Assembly: GCA_003173915.1 (NCBI GenBank)
Contig: PPGL01000086.1
Span: forward strand, 1 to 13,918
DNA from: Candidatus Levyibacteriota bacterium
GTDB taxonomy: Bacteria; Patescibacteria; Microgenomatia; Levybacterales; UBA12049
Direction of reading: 5' to 3'
DNA length: 13,918 nt
Part shown: positions 7,882 through 13,918 of the stretch, piece by piece
How positions within the stretch are numbered: position 1 is the first letter of the stretch
Layout of the letters: every line of letters starts with the position of its first letter
Translations under genes and position numbers: made by a program
The notes under the pieces: generated by a model
What the model was told of the DNA's origin: nothing
Databases searched by the model: none
Seen by the model: the letters and a program-made list of their open reading frames with translations, nothing else

Positions 7882-8601
7882 TTAGTCAGTGAAACGATAT
7901 TTTATTAATGTCCACAAAGCAATTGGTCCCTCTTTTGCGGCAACCAATTTTTTCCCTTCCTCATATCCTCGTGGTTCGGTTGTTATTGGAATTTCCAGAA
8001 TCTTAAAGCCAAGTTTGAGTAATTTTGCAGTAATTTCTGGCTCAAAATCAAATCCTCGCGTCTTAAGAGTAATCTTATCCATAGCAACACGGGGAAAAAG
8101 TTTGTAACACGTTTCCATATCTGTAAGCCATTGCCCATACAGCAAGCTTGTTACAAGACTAAGAAATCTATTACCAAGAAAATGAAGGATAAAATACTTG
8201 GTTTCCATTTTACCTTTGTGAGGTATTTTGTCTAACCGAGTTCCATATACAACTTGTGCTTTTTTTGTAAGAACAGGAGGAAGAAGTTTTTTAATATATT
8301 CGGGATCGTATTCTAAATCTGCATCTTGGATAATAATATAATCTCCGTTAGCATTATCGATACCACACTTTACCGCAGCCCCTTTCCCCATATTTTTTTC
8401 GTTATTAATAAACAAAAAATTCTTTGGCCTTTTTGTTTTAATAAACGACTCAATTTTTGTCGCTGTTTTATCTTTAGAACCATCATTGACTACAATGATT
8501 TCTTTAGTAACATGATCAAATCTTACAGCAACAACTCTCTCAAGCACCTGAGATATTGTTTTCTCCTCATTGTAAACAGGCATGACAATTGAGAGTTTCA
8601 T
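7882..8601 (-). CDS. DPM1-like polyprenyl-phosphate glycosyltransferase (GT2)
   Basis: A 239-residue soluble GT2 enzyme close to dolichyl/polyprenyl-phosphate mannose (or glucose) synthases. Motifs in order: MPVYNEE (7-13), VNDGSKD (38-44), NMGKGAAVKCG (70-80), the metal-binding QDADLEYDP (92-100), YGTRL (119-123), LTDMETCYK (159-167), FDFEPEITAKL (184-194) and PRGYEEGKK (210-218). The reaction is transfer of a hexose from GDP or UDP to polyprenyl phosphate on the cytoplasmic face. The product is the usual donor for GT-C enzymes, which makes its position among seven of them meaningful. It has no C-terminal membrane spans and no GtrA-like flippase domain, so it is the short DPM1 form. The tail after EGKK reads LVAAKEG where relatives usually have a Trp-x-Asp-Gly, a small deviation. 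The hexose cannot be told from sequence. Confidence 0.9.
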   Translation of the reverse strand: MKLSIVMPVYNEEKTISQVLERVVAVRFDHVTKEIIVVNDGSKDKTATKIESFIKTKRPKNFLFINNEKNMGKGAAVKCGIDNANGDYIIIQDADLEYDPEYIKKLLPPVLTKKAQVVYGTRLDKIPHKGKMETKYFILHFLGNRFLSLVTSLLYGQWLTDMETCYKLFPRVAMDKITLKTRGFDFEPEITAKLLKLGFKILEIPITTEPRGYEEGKKLVAAKEGPIALWTLIKYRFTD

Positions 8602-8604
8602 AGA

Positions 8605-10545
8605 TTACCAAATCTTATATAAGGAATAATTTCCTCTCTCTGCAACTTTTTTAAATGAAGGCAATGTTTGCACGCATTTATCTGGACGTAGTAGTAAAAG
8701 ATATGATGTTTGTACAGTTTTCATAATCTCTTTAACCTCGTTATTTGTGTTAGAAGAGCAAGTTGCAAGTTCAATGAGCACCCGATCAATAACTGCTTGC
8801 CTTCCAAGTTCTAGTGCCTGGATATGAGAAAAATCAGCAGCTTCAGGCTCATAAAACATTGGCCGTCCGGTTAGCGCCCCAAAAAGAGGAACTGCATATA
8901 CATTTTCATAACCATTTACCGTATACACCCTGTTAGCAACCATTATATCATCTTTTGCAGCCACATTTTGACGGATATCAGAAGTTATAGAAATCAAATT
9001 TTGTGAAAAAACCTGAACCCTCCCTGGGTAATTTATTTCGATCGGAATGAATAGTGACGGTATGCTTGCAATAATAAGTACTCCTGACAATATACAAACC
9101 TTAACCACCGACGGTTTTGTAACAAGTGTTCGCAAGGAAAATGCTGTTGGAATAAGTAGAACAATCCATAAAAGCCAATAAAATTGCACAGTATTGAAAA
9201 TGCCAACGCTTTGAATAAAAAGAATTGGAATAAAAAATCCAATCAAACTAAAAGTTATCCAAAATATGTGTTGAGGTGTATAAAAGGCTTTATGAAAAAG
9301 ATTCTTGATTTTTACCAATAGCACTAATCGAATCCCAAGAGGTGGAATAAAGAAAGCAAGTATTGCAAGAACGTATAAGTAAACAATTCTTGGAACATTA
9401 TGGTGCAATTCGTATACTTGCATTTTAAGCGGCCATTCAAAACTAGTAAAAAATCTATCGCTTTCCATAAAATGTCTAAATATAAGAAAAGGAGCAAAAA
9501 TAAGCGTTCCAGCTCCAAGATTAAATGGAAGATAGATACTCGCTGAAATAAATCCAGCAAAAAGTAAAATAAAAAATGTATCTTTTTTCTTTTGTTTTAG
9601 AAAATCTATGATAGCAATAATTCCTACAGCAACATATGTCAGAATTGCTGTGTAAATTTTTATTCCCGGTAAAACGCCAAGAAGAAGGATTGGAATTATT
9701 TGTTGATACCTTTTAAGAGGAGTGAATAAAACAGAAAATAGAACAAAAACCACTGCCATTGAAAATAAAACAGATGGATCGACAATGTGCACCGCTGGTG
9801 CAACAATACCTGAATTATATAATGCATCTCCATTTCCAAACCAATGAAAAAGAAAATATTCTCCGCCCTGCGCAAAATAGAGTAAAAATAGAAAAACTTT
9901 CCGAGTTATGGAGTCCATTTTTAATGAATACGAAAGTGTAAGTCCAGAAAGTCCATAAAAAAACGCAGTAAAAATAGAGAAAAAGCGAAAATATAAATCA
10001 TAGGTGCTAAACCCAAAAAAAACACCAAATTGAGAAAGCATTAAATCGTACAGAAAATGATATCCCCTAAGTACAACATGAGAAAGCCCCGGATATGTTG
10101 GAGGAAATTGAAACCGAAGATTTCCAATAAGAGCAGTATGAAATAATCCATCAATACCATTAATTCCTAAAAATGCCAACCCTGCATTCTTTTCAACACC
10201 TGATGTTGCCGTAACAGTAACAAGAGTAATAACTCCAGTGAGAAGAATAAGTGTTTCTAAAGAAAAAAAACGAGAAACAGAAATTTTTTTGGGACGATTT
10301 TTGTTGAAATACGTTACTTCAACCACAATGAAAGGCAGAATTAGTACTAAATAAAGAAAAGTCAGGTGCAACCAAGAAAGAAGATATGTTGAAAACATAA
10401 ACATGGTAACACCCGTTGTAAGTGATAACGTAGCTGAGGATACTTTATTTGCAGATTTAATCCCAAGTATCCGAACAATAAATTGTCCAGGAAGGTACAA
10501 CACGCAAAAAACTGCAATGGCAAATAAAATAAATTCAAGCAACAT
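8605..10545 (-). CDS. Uncharacterised polytopic membrane protein, probable GT-C glycosyltransferase
   Basis: A 646-residue membrane protein of no named family that I recognise. About ten or more hydrophobic spans are followed by an outer C-terminal domain from about 510 to the end. The likely active-site loop after the third or fourth span holds GINGIDGLFH (127-136), FPPTYPG (147-153), GYHFLYD (161-167) and TYDLYFRFF (181-189). A later GIKIY segment is also notable. The same elements in the same order occur in the protein at 902-2899, so the two are distant paralogues. An acidic/His first outer loop, many spans and a soluble C-terminal domain fit the GT-C fold of lipid-phosphate-sugar transferases; that is inference. 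Two cysteines at 596 and 624 in the C-terminal domain could form a disulfide. It lies 4 bases after the GT2 gene and 3 bases before the DPM1-like gene, which would supply its donor. Confidence 0.72.
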   Translation of the reverse strand: MLLEFILFAIAVFCVLYLPGQFIVRILGIKSANKVSSATLSLTTGVTMFMFSTYLLSWLHLTFLYLVLILPFIVVEVTYFNKNRPKKISVSRFFSLETLILLTGVITLVTVTATSGVEKNAGLAFLGINGIDGLFHTALIGNLRFQFPPTYPGLSHVVLRGYHFLYDLMLSQFGVFFGFSTYDLYFRFFSIFTAFFYGLSGLTLSYSLKMDSITRKVFLFLLYFAQGGEYFLFHWFGNGDALYNSGIVAPAVHIVDPSVLFSMAVVFVLFSVLFTPLKRYQQIIPILLLGVLPGIKIYTAILTYVAVGIIAIIDFLKQKKKDTFFILLFAGFISASIYLPFNLGAGTLIFAPFLIFRHFMESDRFFTSFEWPLKMQVYELHHNVPRIVYLYVLAILAFFIPPLGIRLVLLVKIKNLFHKAFYTPQHIFWITFSLIGFFIPILFIQSVGIFNTVQFYWLLWIVLLIPTAFSLRTLVTKPSVVKVCILSGVLIIASIPSLFIPIEINYPGRVQVFSQNLISITSDIRQNVAAKDDIMVANRVYTVNGYENVYAVPLFGALTGRPMFYEPEAADFSHIQALELGRQAVIDRVLIELATCSSNTNNEVKEIMKTVQTSYLLLLRPDKCVQTLPSFKKVAERGNYSLYKIW

Positions 10546-10549
10546 AGCC

Positions 10550-11497
10550 CTATTCTTCTATACGATGAATAACTTCTTTATCAGTTTTTACAAACATTTT
10601 CTGTAGTATTAATCGTTTTTGCATAACTCTTGAGAAATTTCCTAATGCTTCAAGAAATCCATATAAAAACGCCGTATCTTTATGCATAAGAGTTTTAACA
10701 ATGTATGCCGGAATCCAAAAGACATGACTGACTATAAACATTGGGTCGGTAATATTGAGCCATACAAAAAAGAATTGGTTCCTATATGCAATTTTTCGTA
10801 TGCGAAACGGCTTTTGAGATGTCTGTATTGCTCCTTTACTATGCTCGTGAACAACAATACTATTTGGCTCAAAAAGTACAGAATATCCCATTTTCTGCGC
10901 TCTGTATGAAATGTCTATGTCTTCCCAGTAAAAAGGATTGTACAGCTCATTAAGTCCTCCAATTTTGTCCCAAATGGATTTTCTAAATGCACTACTTCCT
11001 CCACTTACCCACAAGGTGTTAGTTTTTTCAACACTCCCAGCACGATGAACAAGAAATCCTCTTTTCCACTGTCCAATTCCTCTTCCTCGTAAAACAGTTT
11101 TTTCTCCTTCAATACTTTCATCCATGCAACCAACACCAAACACTTTTTCATCTTTAAAGTGAGGAAGAAGCTTGGTAAGAAATCCTTTATGAGGAATAAC
11201 ATCTGTATTTAAAAGAATTAAGATCTCCCCTGTTGCAACTTTTACTCCACTATTCACATTTCCCGAAAATCCCTTGTTAATACTATTCTTAACACATCGA
11301 ATTGCAATATTTTTGTATTTATTTTGTTTAATAATGTTATCAATAACTTCTAAAGACTTGTCTTTCGAACCATCATCTGCAAGGATAACTTCAATTGTTC
11401 CATCTTTGTAAGAGGCTAACGCGTCAAGGACATGAGGAATATTTGCTGCAAGCAATGTTTCACCATTATAATTTGGAATAACAACACTGATATTCAT
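10550..11497 (-). CDS. GT2 glycosyltransferase, WbbL/rhamnosyltransferase-like
   Basis: A 315-residue GT-A fold enzyme of family GT2 (COG1216 type). In order: the N-terminal strand VVIPNYNG (5-12), the nucleotide-binding DDGSKD (41-46), NKGFSGNVNSG (74-84), the metal-binding LNTDV (96-100, NTD in place of DXD as is common in this group), a VSGGSSAFRK acceptor-side segment (164-173) and the catalytic WEDIDISYRAQKMGY (191-205) followed by the HEH at 217-219. The stretch from about 243 to 285 is hydrophobic and aromatic, suggesting association with the membrane face rather than full spans. Members transfer rhamnose or other sugars from dNDP/UDP donors to lipid-linked glycans in the cytoplasm. 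All catalytic motifs are present. The next gene starts 4 bases after its TAG. The family is sure, the sugar is not. Confidence 0.9.
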   Translation of the reverse strand: MNISVVIPNYNGETLLAANIPHVLDALASYKDGTIEVILADDGSKDKSLEVIDNIIKQNKYKNIAIRCVKNSINKGFSGNVNSGVKVATGEILILLNTDVIPHKGFLTKLLPHFKDEKVFGVGCMDESIEGEKTVLRGRGIGQWKRGFLVHRAGSVEKTNTLWVSGGSSAFRKSIWDKIGGLNELYNPFYWEDIDISYRAQKMGYSVLFEPNSIVVHEHSKGAIQTSQKPFRIRKIAYRNQFFFVWLNITDPMFIVSHVFWIPAYIVKTLMHKDTAFLYGFLEALGNFSRVMQKRLILQKMFVKTDKEVIHRIEE

Positions 11498-11509
11498 AAT
11501 CTAATTTTA

Positions 11510-13774
11510 TCAAAACAAACTATCTTTAAATATAATAGTATGATTTCCTTGTGGAACAACAATTCCTCGAAAAGCAAAATCGGTAACTAAAATTTTTGTT
11601 TCTTTTCCGTCAACAAACGCATGCCACGTTGGATAGAATGCATCTGTTAAAACCAAAAATCCTTCTCCATTATTTTTCGTGTATAGAACAATCTGATTCG
11701 CAGTATATGAGATAAGAACAACGCTTCCAGAAGAATACGACGTTGGTGGAACTTGCTGTTCAACCACAGCATCTTTTGAAAAGTCAAATGCTGTATCAAA
11801 CATTTGGGTGATCACTTGTTGCTTATTTGCTACTGAAAAAAGAGTATGTATAAAAAATGCTCGAGGTAAAACATTTTTATTTTCGTAGACTCTTGTCTCT
11901 CCTTCTTGCAAAACTTTTGTGAATTGTGGGCTGATAATATCTGTAAGACATAAAACATATTTTACGCCAAGAAGATTTATAAACGGACTTGTATACGTCT
12001 GAGGAGTAATAATTCTATTAAATCCAAATGGACTATCAATATCTGGTTTGTTGCGGATAAGAGCGGAAATAAATTCTCCATACCTTAAAAGATATAACGG
12101 ATCATATCCATCAACAGACTGAATATGATACATTACAGAGAAATTGGGAGGTAGAATTTTCGGATCTGTTTCCATAACACGATTTATGCCGCTATGCTGT
12201 TGTAAATATTGCAACACTTTTGTTTGGGGATATAAATATTCTTTTGGTGTGAAAGGAAGAAATTTTTGTCCAAATCGAAATAAGTCAAACGTTGCAATAA
12301 TAATTATTATAGTTGTAAAAAGTACTGTATAGTTTTTTTTAGACATTTTTTCTGTAAAATTCCATAAAATAAAAACCGTTACACTTATTGCAAAAATAAT
12401 TGTTGGAAAAATAAGATTGTGTTTGGCAACGCTTATATTTTCTAGACTTACTGGAAAAGTAAATCTAAAAAAATATAAAACATACGCCCAGATACCTATA
12501 AAAATTGTACTTACGAAGATAATAGGTGGTAAAAGAAGTCTTTTGTTTTTTATTGCAGTATCAATTCCTAAAGCAGCCAATACCACCAATGAAAAATCTA
12601 TAATTGCAATAAGTCTCGTTGGCTGAGCTGTAGAAAGAAATGGGATGTTGAGAATAAATGGTATTTTTGCAAGAGGAGTTGGAAGAGCAAAAAAGAAAGC
12701 AACAAATAAAAATCCTGTCCAAAAATATGTTTTTTTGTCTCTTCTTGAAAATATTGCAACGAGTGAAAAGATCAGTGGAATAATACCAATATATCCAACT
12801 AATTCTGCATAATTCCACACACCCCAATAATTAAGTGTTGTCGGGTTTCCAAAAAAATCTGGAACGAGAAATTGAACTAAATGTTGCCATGGAAGAAACC
12901 ATCCAGTATTTTGAAAAGGCTGTACATCTACATCACGAGCAGATTGTAATATAAACTGTAGCGCTGGATACCACTGAAAAGATGTTACCGCATACATTGC
13001 TAGTCCAACAAAAAGAAATGGTGCATATATTTTTATATAGGAAGGAACAATTCCTTTTTGTTTTTTTGCTTTTTCGTATACTTTCAAAAATAAATATGTA
13101 TTGGTAATAAGAAGAGCATAGAAGAGTGTTTGAATATGTCCCGCAAAAAATGCTGCAGTTTCTGCAAAGAAGAAAACGATGGTCCACCAAATATTCCATT
13201 TCTCAAGTAATTTATCCTTTGCTAAAAGAACCAATGGCACCCAAAGTAATACATGAAATAAGGTGTTCCACTCAGACCAAGAAACAGCAAATCCACAAAA
13301 TGCAAAGGAGATTGCACCAAGCAAACACGAAGCAGTATGAAGCTTAAGGTTACGAAGATAAAAATACATAAACAGTGCTCCTAAAAGAGGCTGTAAAAAT
13401 ATAAGGAAGCTCCATGCAAAGGAAAATGGCAAAAGAAAAAATAATACATTAAGAGGATAAAGCGCTGCTGATTGAAAATTTGCTAATAGTGGAGACCCAG
13501 CAAATGTATAAGGATTCCATAAAGGGAACTGTAAATTTTTTTCTTCTTCGATAACAAGTTTTCTCCACGGATATTGTTGGCGAACAGGATCGGTAATGAG
13601 GAAATTTTTGAATGGAATTCCTCTTGGAAATGAGGTTGCATAAAAATCACGAAATGGATTATACAAACCAACAATAGTATCCGAGGGGACAGGAAGTTGC
13701 CCATTCAAAAAAAATGGTTTAAAAAATACTCCAACAAGAAGTACCAACAACACAACAGGCAACAACTTTCTCAT
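11510..13774 (-). CDS. YfhO-family multi-membrane-span glycosyltransferase (GT-C type)
   Basis: This is a 754-residue polytopic membrane protein with the hallmarks of the YfhO family (PF09586). Residue 1 onward is a signal-anchor-like span. A first outer loop carries SD (31-32) and TDPVRQQYPWRK (61-72), then PLWNPYTFAGSP (84-95) and AALYPLN (103-109). A run of hydrophobic spans follows to about residue 480. The C-terminal outer domain has GYDPLYLLRYGEF, NLLGVKYVL and a final FYPTWHAFVDG segment, all typical of the family. Characterised YfhO proteins in Firmicutes are linked to glycosylation of lipoteichoic acid using a lipid-phosphate sugar. The substrate here is unknown, and teichoic acid should not be assumed. 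The ATG overlaps the upstream stop, and the next gene follows after 12 bases. Length is a little under that of Bacillus YfhO. Family call strong, function inferred. Confidence 0.88.
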   Translation of the reverse strand: MRKLLPVVLLVLLVGVFFKPFFLNGQLPVPSDTIVGLYNPFRDFYATSFPRGIPFKNFLITDPVRQQYPWRKLVIEEEKNLQFPLWNPYTFAGSPLLANFQSAALYPLNVLFFLLPFSFAWSFLIFLQPLLGALFMYFYLRNLKLHTASCLLGAISFAFCGFAVSWSEWNTLFHVLLWVPLVLLAKDKLLEKWNIWWTIVFFFAETAAFFAGHIQTLFYALLITNTYLFLKVYEKAKKQKGIVPSYIKIYAPFLFVGLAMYAVTSFQWYPALQFILQSARDVDVQPFQNTGWFLPWQHLVQFLVPDFFGNPTTLNYWGVWNYAELVGYIGIIPLIFSLVAIFSRRDKKTYFWTGFLFVAFFFALPTPLAKIPFILNIPFLSTAQPTRLIAIIDFSLVVLAALGIDTAIKNKRLLLPPIIFVSTIFIGIWAYVLYFFRFTFPVSLENISVAKHNLIFPTIIFAISVTVFILWNFTEKMSKKNYTVLFTTIIIIIATFDLFRFGQKFLPFTPKEYLYPQTKVLQYLQQHSGINRVMETDPKILPPNFSVMYHIQSVDGYDPLYLLRYGEFISALIRNKPDIDSPFGFNRIITPQTYTSPFINLLGVKYVLCLTDIISPQFTKVLQEGETRVYENKNVLPRAFFIHTLFSVANKQQVITQMFDTAFDFSKDAVVEQQVPPTSYSSGSVVLISYTANQIVLYTKNNGEGFLVLTDAFYPTWHAFVDGKETKILVTDFAFRGIVVPQGNHTIIFKDSLF
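13771..13774 (-). other. ATGA stop/start overlap
   Basis: The TGA of the GT4-like gene (13773-13771) and the ATG of the YfhO-family gene (13774-13772) share bases on the minus strand. This 4-base overlap is the classic arrangement for translational coupling. No Shine-Dalgarno sequence is visible just upstream, so re-initiation by the terminating ribosome is a reasonable inference. Confidence 0.8.
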
Positions 13775-13918
13775 GAAATGATTGTACCAATTTTTTTACA
13801 AAATGCGTCAAGGCTAAATTGAGAGACACTTTTTCGGGCATTTTCGGAAAGTTTTTTCATAAGTTTTGGATCATGAATAAGTTGGAGAGTTATATCAATT
13901 AATTCTTTTTCTGTTTTC
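13771..13918 (-). CDS. GT4-like glycosyltransferase, C-terminal end only (partial)
   Basis: Only the last 48 codons are in the window; the gene enters from the right edge and ends at a TGA. The visible tail is hydrophilic and carries the typical end of a GT-B fold, GT4-type transferase: a short helix ending in HDPKLMKKLSENARK, then a QFSLDAF segment like the usual 'FSW' tail helix. Family members transfer a nucleotide-activated sugar to a lipid-linked or nucleotide-bound acceptor in the cytoplasm. The catalytic domain and the E-x7-E motif lie outside the window, so sugar and linkage cannot be guessed. Its stop codon overlaps the start of the YfhO-family gene in an ATGA, so the two are probably translationally coupled. 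The family call rests on a short tail: good for the fold, weak for anything finer. Confidence 0.7.
   Translation of the reverse strand, partial: KTEKELIDITLQLIHDPKLMKKLSENARKSVSQFSLDAFCKKIGTIIS

Larger units (their letters stand above)
1..13918 (-). other. Single glycosyltransferase operon extending beyond both edges
   Basis: Ten coding regions lie on one strand with junctions of, in transcription order, a 4-base overlap and then gaps of 12, 4, 3, 2, 4, 1, 1 and 32 bases. No terminator-like hairpin or convincing promoter lies between them. Co-transcription is inferred from this packing and the shared theme. The promoter and the end of the unit are outside the window. Confidence 0.75.

Noticed and set aside
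10262..10270. Runs of eight A or T (also near 505, 530, 7462 and 12330) as phase-variable switches
   Set aside because: All sit in intact frames of hydrophobic proteins rich in Phe and Lys codons. Eight-base runs are frequent throughout this AT-rich window and none marks a frameshifted gene.
10688..11497. Missing DXD motif in the WbbL-like GT2 as a sign of inactivity
   Set aside because: The site reads Asn-Thr-Asp within LNTDV, a usual form in this GT2 group, and the catalytic WEDIDISYR segment is intact.
1..13918. Alternative genetic code with UGA as Gly
   Set aside because: Three genes end naturally at TGA with the next start immediately following, and no frame needs read-through of TGA to keep a domain whole.

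Overview
The window reads as a single, strand-uniform block of surface-glycan genes from a small-genome, AT-rich bacterium. All ten coding regions lie on the minus strand, so transcription runs from high to low coordinates. Together they cover almost every base, and the largest gap is 32 bases. Low GC, Lys/Ile/Phe-rich proteins, almost no Shine-Dalgarno sequences and a pile-up of divergent membrane glycosyltransferases suggest a Patescibacteria (CPR) genome, perhaps Microgenomates-like. That assignment is inference; there is no marker gene here. TGA is used as a stop three times (ends of the genes at 13771, 11510 and 2901), which argues against the Gly-UGA lineages Gracilibacteria and Absconditabacteria.

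Layout in transcription order: the 3' end of a GT4-type glycosyltransferase (13918-13771); a YfhO-family membrane protein (13774-11510) joined to it by an ATGA stop/start overlap; a WbbL-like GT2 glycosyltransferase (11497-10550); a large uncharacterised GT-C-like membrane protein (10545-8605); a soluble DPM1-like polyprenyl-phosphate glycosyltransferase (8601-7882); three tandem PMT/ArnT-like GT39 paralogues, called A, B and C here (7879-6146, 6141-4507, 4505-2901); a second uncharacterised GT-C-like protein (2899-902), a distant paralogue of the one at 8605-10545; and the N-terminal 289 residues of a TMTC-type GT-C protein (869-1) that runs out of the window.

A working model, inferred from family knowledge, is as follows. 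The cytoplasmic GT2 and GT4 enzymes build a lipid-linked glycan. The DPM1-like enzyme charges polyprenyl phosphate with a single sugar. After flipping by an unseen transporter, that lipid-linked sugar is the donor for the seven GT-C enzymes, which decorate glycan, protein or lipid on the outer face of the membrane. Seven GT-C-type proteins among ten consecutive genes is the striking feature. Two of them form a pair with a shared signature I cannot assign to a named family, and paralogue A has lost the Glu of its conserved Asp-Glu motif. I see no RNA gene, mobile element, CRISPR array, terminator or convincing internal promoter.
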